Shown here one piece after another: positions 10,339 through 18,603 of a stretch of DNA of 64,000 nt. Position 1 is the first letter of the stretch. The number at the start of each line of letters is the position of its first letter. The stretch covers positions 432,359-496,358 of the forward strand of contig CANMOY010000001.1 in the NCBI GenBank assembly GCA_947499595.1. The letters are read 5' to 3'. The translations under genes were made by a program, and so were the position numbers. This DNA is from an uncultured Mesonia sp. (GTDB lineage Bacteria; Bacteroidota; Bacteroidia; Flavobacteriales; Flavobacteriaceae). The notes beneath the pieces are model-generated. The model was given only the letters and a program-made list of their open reading frames with translations, searched no databases and had not been told where the DNA came from.

Positions 10339-11088
10339 ATGCTTGAAATTTGCATCATAGGAACGGGAAGAGTTGGAAGTCAACTTGTTAGGGTTTTATC
10401 GCACACAAATAGCGTAAAAATCACGCAGATTTACAACCGAACAAAAACAAAACTAAAGGCTTTTGAATCTATTGCTCCTACCACTTCTGAAATTAGCGAT
10501 TTAAAAAGTGCCGATTTAGCCTTAATAGCGGTAAAAGACGATGCCATTGCTCCACTTATTTCTAGTATTGCCTCTATTTTTCCTACCATCGCACATACAT
10601 CGGGTAGCTTAGGGTTGCAAAAGCACGGGCAAAATAATGCTGTATTCTATCCGCTGCAAAGTTTTAGTCAAAAAGAAATCGACTTTAATCAAGTACCACT
10701 ATGTTTAGAAGCTGATAATCGTGAAACTTTTGATACCATTGAAAATCTGGCAAAAAAAATAAGCACCCAGGTTTATAGCGTAACAACAGAGCAACGTAAA
10801 TATTTGCATCTAGCGGCTGTTTTTGCCAATAATTTCACGAATCAAATGTATGCTATGGCTCAAAAAATTTGCCAGGCGAATAATTTAGATTTCGAAATAT
10901 TGCATCCGTTAATTCAAGAAACAGCGACAAAGATTAAAACTACGCCTGCTATAGAAGCACAAACCGGACCTGCTCTTAGACAAGATACTCAAACCATGCA
11001 AAGACACTTAAAACTTTTAAGCACACCAGAAGAAAAAGAAATTTATAGCCTGCTTTCACGGGCCATTCAAAACACGCATAAATTATGA
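10339..11088 (+). CDS. Rossmann-like/DUF2520 domain protein
   Basis: A 249-residue NAD(P)-binding protein. The N-terminus CIIGTGRVGSQLVRVL is a Rossmann GxGxxG dinucleotide motif, followed by ADLALIAVKDDAI and the DUF2520 C-terminal helical domain (about residues 125-245, with LHLAAVFANNFTNQMYA and LRQDTQTMQRHLKLL). Such proteins resemble F420-dependent NADP reductases and ProC in fold; the reaction is unknown. It is the first gene of a five-gene operon: its TGA overlaps the ATG of the next gene in ATGA, giving translational coupling to the KdsC-like phosphatase, as is common in Flavobacteriia. Confidence 0.88.
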   Translation: MLEICIIGTGRVGSQLVRVLSHTNSVKITQIYNRTKTKLKAFESIAPTTSEISDLKSADLALIAVKDDAIAPLISSIASIFPTIAHTSGSLGLQKHGQNNAVFYPLQSFSQKEIDFNQVPLCLEADNRETFDTIENLAKKISTQVYSVTTEQRKYLHLAAVFANNFTNQMYAMAQKICQANNLDFEILHPLIQETATKIKTTPAIEAQTGPALRQDTQTMQRHLKLLSTPEEKEIYSLLSRAIQNTHKL

Positions 11089-11603
11089 ACTACAAAGAAA
11101 TTTTAAATCATATTCAAGCCTTTATTTTAGACGTAGATGGCGTACTTACCAATGGTACTGTACATATTGCTCACGACGGTGAATTGCTAAGGAGCATGAA
11201 TATAAAAGACGGTTATGCATTAAAGAGAGCAATAGATGCCGGTTATCAAGTTTGTATAATTTCTGGTGGTAAAAATGAGGCAGTTAAGAAAAGGCTAAAT
11301 GGTTTGGGCATTAAACAAGTTTATCTAGGAATTGAGAATAAAGTAGAGGTGTTAGAACAATTAGCAAAAGAATATAAACTGAACTTAAATCAAATGGCTT
11401 ATATGGGCGATGACATACCCGATGTATCTCCTATGCAACGCGTAGGCTTACCAACTTGCCCACAAGATGCAGTACCCGAGGTAAAATCCATTGCAAAATA
11501 TATTTCTCATAAAAATGGCGGCCAAGGATGCGTACGCGACTTAATTGAACAGGTAATGAAGGTACAAAACAAATGGATTAAAATTGACCAACATGCCAAT
11601 TAA
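11085..11603 (+). CDS. kdsC: KdsC-type HAD phosphatase (3-deoxy-D-manno-octulosonate 8-phosphate phosphatase)
   Basis: A 172-residue HAD-superfamily phosphatase of subclass C0 (no cap; active as a tetramer). Motif I is FILDVDGVLTNG (Asp nucleophile and acid/base Asp), motif II ISGGK, motif III/IV YMGDDIPDV with the metal-binding Asp pair. The family removes phosphate from KDO-8-phosphate in lipopolysaccharide core synthesis. It overlaps the gene before by 4 bp and the gene after by 11 bp. A sugar-phosphate substrate other than KDO-8-P cannot be excluded from sequence alone. Confidence 0.9.
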   Translation: MNYKEILNHIQAFILDVDGVLTNGTVHIAHDGELLRSMNIKDGYALKRAIDAGYQVCIISGGKNEAVKKRLNGLGIKQVYLGIENKVEVLEQLAKEYKLNLNQMAYMGDDIPDVSPMQRVGLPTCPQDAVPEVKSIAKYISHKNGGQGCVRDLIEQVMKVQNKWIKIDQHAN

Positions 11604-12522
11604 AGCTTTTTTCAACCTCATTCGTTGGCCCAATTTATTGTTAATTGCCTCGTGTTTATTTATTATTAAGTTCAGCTTATTTTCTATAGAAGCATACCCT
11701 GTAGCTATTACGCTAAATTGGTTCGGATATAGCCTTTTAATCGCTTCTTCCGTATTTATTGCTGCGGCCGGTAATATAATTAATGATATACAAGATGTTG
11801 TTGCCGATAAAGTAAATAAACCCAAACACGTAATCGTGGGGCGTTTAATTTCTGAGAAAACCGCATTCAATTGGTTTCTGCTTTTTAATGTTCTCGGGAT
11901 TCTGTTAGGATTTTATTTAGCTAATCTTATTGGCAAACCCATATTTACCATGCTCTTTATTGGTAGTTCGGGCTTGCTTTACTTATATGCCACTACGTTA
12001 AAATCGTATTTGTTAATTGGCAATATCTTAATAAGCGCCCTGGTAGCTCTGGTCTTTATTTTACCGGCTATTTTCGATTTAATGCCGGCTATAACTCCTC
12101 AAAACCAAAGTTTACAAAAATTTTTCTTCTCTATATTAACAGATTACGCAGTCTTTGCTTTTGTCGTTAACCTAATCAGAGAAATCGTAAAAGACCAAGA
12201 AGACATAGCAGGTGATCATAAAATGAAGTTTAAAACTTTACCTTTGGTATTGGGCAAACAACGAACCAATATAATATTGTTTGCATTGGGATGTCTCGCA
12301 GTAGTTGGTTTGGTATATTATGTGCTAACTTATTTTTATGAAAATACACTTGTTTTAACCTACAGCCTTATTGGCCTAGTTTTGCCGCTTTTACTTTTTG
12401 TAGTTAAGGTTCCTTCTGCCAACTCAAAAAAGGATTTTAGACAACTGAGTTTACTGCTCAAAATAACCATGGGCTTAGGTGTTTTATCTTTATTACTTTA
12501 CGGATTTATACACAACAGCTAA
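11593..12522 (+). CDS. UbiA-family prenyltransferase, geranylgeranylglycerol-phosphate geranylgeranyltransferase type
   Basis: A polytopic membrane enzyme of 309 residues with about eight or nine helices. The first aspartate-rich motif is NIINDIQDVVADKVNKP (NDxxDxxxD), and a second Asp-rich stretch is REIVKDQEDIAGD (about residue 200), which bind Mg and the prenyl diphosphate. In annotation this flavobacterial family is named after archaeal digeranylgeranylglyceryl phosphate synthase; the acceptor in Bacteroidetes is not established here. A TTG at 11584 is in frame, but the ATG at 11593 gives the natural start MPIKAFFNLIRWPNLL. It overlaps kdsC and the next gene (TAATG). Confidence 0.88.
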   Translation: MPIKAFFNLIRWPNLLLIASCLFIIKFSLFSIEAYPVAITLNWFGYSLLIASSVFIAAAGNIINDIQDVVADKVNKPKHVIVGRLISEKTAFNWFLLFNVLGILLGFYLANLIGKPIFTMLFIGSSGLLYLYATTLKSYLLIGNILISALVALVFILPAIFDLMPAITPQNQSLQKFFFSILTDYAVFAFVVNLIREIVKDQEDIAGDHKMKFKTLPLVLGKQRTNIILFALGCLAVVGLVYYVLTYFYENTLVLTYSLIGLVLPLLLFVVKVPSANSKKDFRQLSLLLKITMGLGVLSLLLYGFIHNS

Positions 12523-13112
12523 TGGCTAATTTAAGTTTACAACAAAAACTAAAAGATAGGCAAATAATATTGGCCTCGGGATCACCACGCCGACAAGCGC
12601 TTTTAACCGATTTAGGTCTACCTTACCGGATTGAATTAAAACCCGTAGAAGAGATATTTCCAGATCATCTTCCACCAAAAGAGGCTGCAGAATACTTAGC
12701 AAAATTAAAAGCAAATGCTTTTGACCATTTAAAAGATTCAGAGATCCTAATTACTGGAGATACTGTAGTAGCCATCGATCAGTTAATATTAGGAAAACCC
12801 AAAGATAAAGAAGAGGCTATCAAAATGTTAGAATTACTTTCGGGTCGTAAACATCAAGTTATTTCTTCTGTTTTTCTTAAATCAAACCAAAAATCATGCT
12901 GTTTTTCTGCCATGACACAGGTAAATTTTAAATCGCTTACGTCCGTAGAAATTGAATTTTACGTGAATACTTTTAAACCTTTTGATAAAGCGGGAGCATA
13001 CGGTATTCAAGAATGGATAGGACAAATAGGTATTACAGGTATAGAAGGCTCTTATTATACTGTTTTAGGTTTACCGGTACATTTACTTTATAAAAACTTG
13101 TTGCAATTTTAA
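12522..13112 (+). CDS. maf: Maf family nucleotide pyrophosphatase
   Basis: A 196-residue house-cleaning nucleoside triphosphate pyrophosphatase (dTTP/UTP or modified nucleotides). It has the Maf signature ILASGSPRRQALLTDLGL at the N-terminus, then YLAKLKANAF, GDTVVAIDQLILGKPKD and GRKHQVISSVFL, and the C-terminal DKAGAYGIQEWIGQIGITGIEGS. The start ATG overlaps the stop of the prenyltransferase gene (TAATG), which indicates coupled translation. The length fits the family (190-200). Confidence 0.95.
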   Translation: MANLSLQQKLKDRQIILASGSPRRQALLTDLGLPYRIELKPVEEIFPDHLPPKEAAEYLAKLKANAFDHLKDSEILITGDTVVAIDQLILGKPKDKEEAIKMLELLSGRKHQVISSVFLKSNQKSCCFSAMTQVNFKSLTSVEIEFYVNTFKPFDKAGAYGIQEWIGQIGITGIEGSYYTVLGLPVHLLYKNLLQF

Positions 13113-13171
13113 TTGTTAGCGAAGTATTAATTCTATTTTGTAGTTGAACTGAATGCAATACCTTTGGTTAA

Positions 13172-13732
13172 ATGATTAACGGCATGCACAACTATATTAA
13201 CACCTACCAAAGAGAGCTTTTTATAACCCTTGGTATTCTTATCTTTTTAGGAATATTAAAATACTTATTCAACAAGGCTACGCATAAAATTTACCAAAAA
13301 GAGGCGATCCATCAGGCTCGTTTTAGACTTATTATTCGCTATATCAATGTGTTCATTGTTTTTTTAGCCATCTTCTTATTGATGGTTGCTTGGGGTGTTA
13401 AGATCCAAGAGATTTCGTTGTTGTTCTCGTCTATTTTTGCAGTTATTGGTATTGCGCTTTTTGCTATTTGGTCTATTTTAAGCAATATCACTTCGGGTAT
13501 AATTATGTTTTTCTCCTTTCCTTACCGCATTGGTGATCGCATCAAAATTCACGATAAAGATTTTATTGCTGAACCCGCAATTATTGAAGATATAAAAGCT
13601 TTTCATCTTTACCTAAGACTCGAGAACGGCGAATTGATTACGTATCCAAATAACTTGATTTTACAAAAACCGGTTTCGCTCATTCAAAAAGACGCGTTAC
13701 TCGATAAAAACAATTCCGATTTTGTGGATTAA
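13172..13732 (+). CDS. Small mechanosensitive channel (MscS family)
   Basis: A 186-residue protein with an N-terminal helix, a second and third membrane helix (residues about 15-35, 60-85, 90-115) and a short MscS beta domain with the pattern ISNITSGIIMFFSFPYRIGDRIKI, which corresponds to TM3b and the start of the beta domain. It is shorter than E. coli MscS (286) because most of the C-terminal alpha/beta vestibule is missing, as in many compact family members. It follows maf by 59 bp and is convergent with the next gene; the two stop codons overlap by 4 bp. Confidence 0.88.
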   Translation: MINGMHNYINTYQRELFITLGILIFLGILKYLFNKATHKIYQKEAIHQARFRLIIRYINVFIVFLAIFLLMVAWGVKIQEISLLFSSIFAVIGIALFAIWSILSNITSGIIMFFSFPYRIGDRIKIHDKDFIAEPAIIEDIKAFHLYLRLENGELITYPNNLILQKPVSLIQKDALLDKNNSDFVD

Positions 13733-14226
13733 CCAGCTACACCCAAGGTTTTTTGGTAAAACTGAAACATAGCTTCCATATCGGGTCTTCCCTTCATTCG
13801 GCCTAAACGCCCACCAAAGTATAAAACCACCCAAAAGAATACGATGAGTATCATTAAAAAAACCTGCCAAAAATAAGAGTTACCTAGATTGTACTGGGTG
13901 TAAGCCCATACTAATAAACCCAAAAAGGCGGTAGCCAGTATGAGATGAGCAAACATAAAAAGTGTCCAAACCGAAGGATTGGGACCAAAAAAACCGTGAA
14001 TTGAGGTTTTTTCTTCATCTTTATTAAGTTCTAAATGCAATTGCGGTGACCAAAAATGCTGTTCTTTTTTAGGTAATTTAATAAAAACATGTTCATCAAA
14101 ATACACAATTTTATAACGAGATTGTTTAGTTTTTTGCTCAACAAACCGTTTAATCACCTCCTCCAGCGGTAATTTTATCGTCTCTTTAAATCGAGGACGT
14201 AAAACAATTTGGTTGTTTAACTCCAT
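13729..14226 (-). CDS. Membrane protein of unknown function with PH-like soluble head
   Basis: About 165 residues from MELNNQIVLRPRFKETIKL (an upstream in-frame Met at 14292 would overlap the divergent deacetylase gene and adds an unusual tail). A soluble N-terminal part (residues 1-85) contains a short beta-rich stretch, VYFDEHVFIKLPKKEQHFWSPQLHLELN, followed by GFFGPNPSVWTLFMFAH and two hydrophobic helices (about 90-140), then a short basic C-terminus. No family was recognised. Convergent with mscS and divergent from the PIG-L gene. Confidence 0.65.
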   Translation of the reverse strand: MELNNQIVLRPRFKETIKLPLEEVIKRFVEQKTKQSRYKIVYFDEHVFIKLPKKEQHFWSPQLHLELNKDEEKTSIHGFFGPNPSVWTLFMFAHLILATAFLGLLVWAYTQYNLGNSYFWQVFLMILIVFFWVVLYFGGRLGRMKGRPDMEAMFQFYQKTLGVAG

Positions 14227-14278
14227 AGGCTTCTGTAATAAAAGCGAAAAAATAGTATATTCGAGCAAAAAAAACGCT

Positions 14279-16783
14279 ATGAAACAAGGCAAACTTTGTT
14301 TATTGGTCTTTTTACTATTGCTAAGTAAAAGCTTTGCGCAATACCAATCTGCTTTAAATTCGTCCGAAATATATCAAAAAATACAACAACTTAACGTATT
14401 AGGCAGTGTTTTATACATTGCAGCACATCCCGATGATGAAAATACCGCTTTAATAAGTTATTTTGCTAATCATAAAAAAGTGCAAACGGCATACCTATCG
14501 CTCACTCGAGGTGACGGTGGGCAAAACTTGATTGGTCCTGAACTTCGAGAAAAATTAGGCTTAATTCGTACCCAAGAATTAATTGCTGCGCGTTCCATTG
14601 ATGGCGGACAGCAGTTTTTCTCAAGGGCAAATGATTTTGGTTATTCAAAAACACCCGAAGAAACTTTTTCCTTTTGGAACAAACCCGAAATTTTACACGA
14701 TGTGGTATTAGCCATTAGAAGGTTTAAACCCGATATTATTATCAATCGTTTTGACCACCGTACATCAGGCACCACTCACGGTCACCATACGGCCTCGGCA
14801 ATTTTGAGTTTAGAAGCGGTAAAAAAAGCTGCAGACCCACACTATAAATTAAAATCTAGTTTTAATTTTCCGACTTGGCATGTGAAACGCGTATTTTTTA
14901 ATACTTCTTGGTGGTTTTATGGAAGCCAAGAAAAATTTGATGCAGCTGATAAATCGAATATGATTAAACTTGATAAAGGATTATATTCATCCATTACAGG
15001 GAAATCTAATACAGAGATTGCATCACAAAGCCGAAGTCAGCACAAATCTCAAGGATTTGGAAACACACCTATTCGAGGTCAGCAACCCGAATACCTTGAA
15101 CTGGTTTATGGTAAGCCCTTGCAGTCAAACGATATTTTTGAGGATATAAATACGCATTGGTCAGGTTTAGAAAATGGGAAATCGGTTCAAAAACAACTCG
15201 ATAAAATCATTCAAAATTATGATTTCACCGCCCCTGAAAAAAGTATTGAAGCATTAATAGACCTAAGAAAAAAAATTAAAACGGTAAAAAACAAACATTG
15301 GAAAGATATAAAATTAAAAGCTTTAGATAATATTATTGCCGCTTGTGCAGGGCTATATTTAGAGAATGTAACCCAAAAGGCATTGGCTACACCACAAGAC
15401 AAACTTAATTTACGATTTGAGGTTACACAACGAAGCGGTTCTCCGCTTACCCTTGAAAAGTTTTGGATTAAAGGTTTGGGGGTAAATCAAACCTTAAATC
15501 ATCAACTAAGCACCAACCAACCCTTTCATACTACGGTAAGCGCCAAGATACCCGCAAAAACGGCCTATAGTAACCCTTATTGGCTAAATAAAAAGCCATC
15601 CCTTGGGTTGTATAAAGTTCCGAATGACTCTTTAATCGGTTTACCCGAAACAAATGCAGCTTTTGAAGTGACTTATCAATTTAAAATTAAACAGGAGACA
15701 ATTCAATACAAAGTTCCTGTACTTTATAAATACAATGATCCAATTGCAGGCGAAGTTTTTGAACCTTTTTATGTTGTGCCGCCTATTAGTATAGGCTTAC
15801 CTAATAAACAGCTTATTTTTGCCGAAAATACACCTAAGGACATACAAGTTGAATTAAAGGCTTTTCGCAAAGATATAACGGGCGAACTTATCTTTGATTT
15901 ACCCGAAAACTGGAAATATACCAGCGAAAATAAAAATCTTCATTTTAAAGAAAAGGGTGAAATCAAAACCGTAAAACTACGCGTATTTCCTCCAAAGCAT
16001 TCCGCGCAAGCGCAATTAAAGATATCATTTAAGCACCAAAATAAAAATTATCCCTACACGGTTTCGTTTATCGATTATCCGCATATTCCTAAACAAGTCT
16101 TGTTAGAACCAGCCGAATTGAAGCTTAATCGTTTAGATTTAAAAACAAAAGCTGAAAAAATAGCCTATCTTGTTGGTGCTGGCGATGCCGTACCCGAAGC
16201 TTTAAAAGTAATGAATTATAAGGTTGATCTGTTACATTTAGATCAGCTTACAAGCGCGCAAAAACTTGAGCAATATGATGCTATTCTATTGGGGATTAGA
16301 GCATTTAATGTTTTACCCGAATTAAAATTTAAAAATTATTGGTTATTTGATTATGTAAAAAACGGTGGTAACTTAATTGTGCAATACAACACTAGCCGCG
16401 GATTAGTGACCGAGGAATTAGCACCTTATCCGCTGCAATTAAGTAGAGATCGAGTAACCGATGAAAATGCCAAAGTAACTTTTATCGATAAAAACCATCC
16501 GGTTTTAAATACCCCCAATGTCTTAGAAAAAAGTGATTTTGACAACTGGGTACAAGAACGCGGATTATACTTCCCCAATACTTGGTCTGATCGTTTTACG
16601 CCAATTCTTAGTATGGGAGACCCCAACGAGTCGCAAACACAGGGTGCTTTATTGGTAGCACCTTATGGTAAGGGCTATTATATTTATACCGGTTTGAGTT
16701 TATTTAGAGAACTGCCTGCTGGAGTGCCCGGTGCCTACAGATTATTAGCTAATTTAATTGCCTTAGAAAATGAAGAAAACTAA
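14279..16783 (+). CDS. Secreted PIG-L family deacetylase with C-terminal class I glutamine-amidotransferase-like domain
   Basis: A zinc-dependent N-acetylglucosamine-type deacetylase fold. The product is 834 residues with signal peptide MKQGKLCLLVFLLLLSKSFAQ. The LmbE/PIG-L domain (about 40-300) has the zinc motif YIAAHPDDENTALISYF and the second-site segment TTHGHHTASAI. Residues 400-610 are beta-rich (NPCBM/immunoglobulin-like), and the last 200 (AEKIAYLVGAGDAVPEALK onward) resemble a ThuA/GATase1-like domain. The ATG at 14279 is chosen because an earlier in-frame codon at 14213 would put residues ahead of the signal peptide. The substrate, likely a glycan or a thiol-sugar conjugate, is unknown. 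It is the first gene of a unit with a membrane peptide and a symporter. Confidence 0.92.
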   Translation: MKQGKLCLLVFLLLLSKSFAQYQSALNSSEIYQKIQQLNVLGSVLYIAAHPDDENTALISYFANHKKVQTAYLSLTRGDGGQNLIGPELREKLGLIRTQELIAARSIDGGQQFFSRANDFGYSKTPEETFSFWNKPEILHDVVLAIRRFKPDIIINRFDHRTSGTTHGHHTASAILSLEAVKKAADPHYKLKSSFNFPTWHVKRVFFNTSWWFYGSQEKFDAADKSNMIKLDKGLYSSITGKSNTEIASQSRSQHKSQGFGNTPIRGQQPEYLELVYGKPLQSNDIFEDINTHWSGLENGKSVQKQLDKIIQNYDFTAPEKSIEALIDLRKKIKTVKNKHWKDIKLKALDNIIAACAGLYLENVTQKALATPQDKLNLRFEVTQRSGSPLTLEKFWIKGLGVNQTLNHQLSTNQPFHTTVSAKIPAKTAYSNPYWLNKKPSLGLYKVPNDSLIGLPETNAAFEVTYQFKIKQETIQYKVPVLYKYNDPIAGEVFEPFYVVPPISIGLPNKQLIFAENTPKDIQVELKAFRKDITGELIFDLPENWKYTSENKNLHFKEKGEIKTVKLRVFPPKHSAQAQLKISFKHQNKNYPYTVSFIDYPHIPKQVLLEPAELKLNRLDLKTKAEKIAYLVGAGDAVPEALKVMNYKVDLLHLDQLTSAQKLEQYDAILLGIRAFNVLPELKFKNYWLFDYVKNGGNLIVQYNTSRGLVTEELAPYPLQLSRDRVTDENAKVTFIDKNHPVLNTPNVLEKSDFDNWVQERGLYFPNTWSDRFTPILSMGDPNESQTQGALLVAPYGKGYYIYTGLSLFRELPAGVPGAYRLLANLIALENEEN

Positions 16784-16880
16784 ACCTAAATATGTTTGGA
16801 AACAAAAATATAGTTTATTGCTGCTTGCAAATTTGCTATACGTAATCCTATTTTATGTTTTTATGAAATCTTTTAGTTAG
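16770..16880 (+). CDS. 36-residue single-pass membrane peptide
   Basis: A small gene lying between the deacetylase and symporter genes. It starts inside the last codons of the deacetylase gene (14-bp overlap) and its TAG is one base before the symporter ATG. The product has a basic N-terminus (MKKTKPKYVWKQKYS) and one hydrophobic helix (LLLLANLLYVILFYVFM). The tight fit between two coupled genes, positive-inside topology and clean start and stop support a real gene. Its role could be as a small partner of the symporter; this is inference. Confidence 0.6.
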   Translation: MKKTKPKYVWKQKYSLLLLANLLYVILFYVFMKSFS

Positions 16881-16881
16881 T

Positions 16882-18558
16882 ATGCATCCATTAGATATAA
16901 CCGTACTGGTAGGTACTTTAGCTTTTATCGTACTTTTTGGTTATTTTAAAACCAAAGGCAGTAAAAATGTAAATGATTATCTAAAGGGAGGAAATCAAGC
17001 ACGCTGGTGGACGGTAGGCCTTTCGGTGATGGCAACACAAGCCAGTGCCATAACTTTTTTGTCTACTCCTGGTCAAGCTTTTCACAGCGGGATGGGTTTT
17101 GTGCAGTTCTATTTGGGTTTACCCCTTGCCATGGTAATTATAAGTATGGTTTTCGTGCCACTTTACCATCGTTTAAAGGTGTATACCGCCTATGAATTTT
17201 TAGAAAGTAGATTCGATTTAAAAACACGTAGCCTTACCGCAGGCCTGTTTTTAATTCAGCGCAGTCTGGCTGCAGGTATCACCATTTATGCCCCATCTAT
17301 TGTATTGTCTGCTGTAATGGGTTGGGATTTATATACCCTTAACATCATTATTGGTATTTTGGTAATTCTATATACAGTTTCTGGTGGAACCAAAGCAGTT
17401 TCGGTAACCCAAAAACAACAAATGGGAGTGATTTTTATTGGTATGTTCACTGCTTTCTTTTTACTGATAGATTATTTACCAAATGCTGTTGGATTTTCAC
17501 AAGCCCTTGATATTGCTGGAGCTGCTGGAAAACTTGAGGTGCTCGACTTTTCTTTTGATTTTGAAAACCGGTACACCTTATGGTCGGGCCTTATTGGTGG
17601 AACCTTCTTGGCACTATCCTATTTTGGAACAGATCAAAGCCAAGTACAACGCTACCTAACGGCTAATTCTGTAAAACAGAGTCAAATGGGACTTATTTTT
17701 AATGGGTTTTTAAAAGTACCTATGCAGTTTTTCATTTTGTTGGTAGGTGTTTTTGTTTTTGTGTTCTATCAATTCAACCCTACCCCTTTAAACTTTAATC
17801 CAGCTGCCGAAGAAGCGGTATTGCAATCAAGTCAAGGTCCACAATATAATCAGTTAAAAGCAGAGCTAAAAGCTATAGAACAAGAAAAAGCCCAAGTAGC
17901 CCTTGCCCTTTCGCAGGATGAAAAGCATTTTGGTCAGAATAAATTGGTTTTTAATGAATTGCTTAGCGAGGAAAAAGACATACGCCAACGTGCTAATGCT
18001 TTAATAAAAGCTAGTGACGAAAAATTACAAACCAACGATAAAGATTATGTTTTCATACATTTTATTCTTCATAACCTCCCCAAAGGCTTAATTGGCCTGC
18101 TACTGGCCGTTATTTTATCGGCTGCCATGTCTTCTACGGCGTCTGAGCTAAATGCTTTGGCCTCTACCACGGTAATCGACTTATACAAACGCAACATAAA
18201 AACAGAAAAAAGCGATAAGCATTACCTCCTAGCCTCAAAATTATTTACATTATTTTGGGGGATTTTTGCTATAAGTGTAGCTTGCACAGCCGATTTGTTT
18301 GATAACTTAATTCAATTGGTCAATATTATCGGATCTATTTTTTATGGAAACGTATTGGGAATATTTCTATTGGCTTTCTTTGTTAATTATGTGCAGAGTA
18401 AAGCAACCTTTATCGCTGCAATCATAACCCAAATTATAGTGTTGATTGGCTGGTACCTCGATTGGATGCCTTATTTATGGCTCAACCTATTTGGAGCGGC
18501 GCTAGTAGTAGGATTGGCCATTCTTTTACAAACCACCATAAAACAAAAAACAAACTAA
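16882..18558 (+). CDS. Sodium:solute symporter (SSS family)
   Basis: A 558-residue transporter with about 13 membrane helices. It has the family motifs GGNQARWWTVGLSVMATQAS near TM2 and LIGGTFLALSYFGTDQSQVQ, and SAAMSSTASELNALAS around TM9. An unusual hydrophilic stretch of about 90 residues (about 300-390, rich in Glu, Lys and Gln, for example LKAELKAIEQEKAQVALALS) interrupts the helices between TM8 and TM9 and is predicted to form a coiled coil. It is probably co-transcribed with the deacetylase and membrane peptide, which suggests uptake of the deacetylated or related sugar product; substrate unproven. Confidence 0.93.
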   Translation: MHPLDITVLVGTLAFIVLFGYFKTKGSKNVNDYLKGGNQARWWTVGLSVMATQASAITFLSTPGQAFHSGMGFVQFYLGLPLAMVIISMVFVPLYHRLKVYTAYEFLESRFDLKTRSLTAGLFLIQRSLAAGITIYAPSIVLSAVMGWDLYTLNIIIGILVILYTVSGGTKAVSVTQKQQMGVIFIGMFTAFFLLIDYLPNAVGFSQALDIAGAAGKLEVLDFSFDFENRYTLWSGLIGGTFLALSYFGTDQSQVQRYLTANSVKQSQMGLIFNGFLKVPMQFFILLVGVFVFVFYQFNPTPLNFNPAAEEAVLQSSQGPQYNQLKAELKAIEQEKAQVALALSQDEKHFGQNKLVFNELLSEEKDIRQRANALIKASDEKLQTNDKDYVFIHFILHNLPKGLIGLLLAVILSAAMSSTASELNALASTTVIDLYKRNIKTEKSDKHYLLASKLFTLFWGIFAISVACTADLFDNLIQLVNIIGSIFYGNVLGIFLLAFFVNYVQSKATFIAAIITQIIVLIGWYLDWMPYLWLNLFGAALVVGLAILLQTTIKQKTN

Positions 18559-18581
18559 GTTAAAGAACTTAGTTTGTTTTT
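18546..18581. terminator. Bidirectional terminator after the symporter gene
   Basis: A perfect 16-bp stem (18546-18561 with 18566-18581) with loop AAAG that includes the symporter stop codon. A and T runs lie on both sides, between convergent genes. Confidence 0.88.
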
Positions 18582-18603
18582 ATTATTTCAGGAAGGCTTA
18601 TCC

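Noticed and set aside
14213..14278. Extended N-terminus of the PIG-L deacetylase
   Set aside because: The extra 22 residues would precede a good signal peptide and overlap the divergent gene; the ATG at 14279 explains the sequence better.
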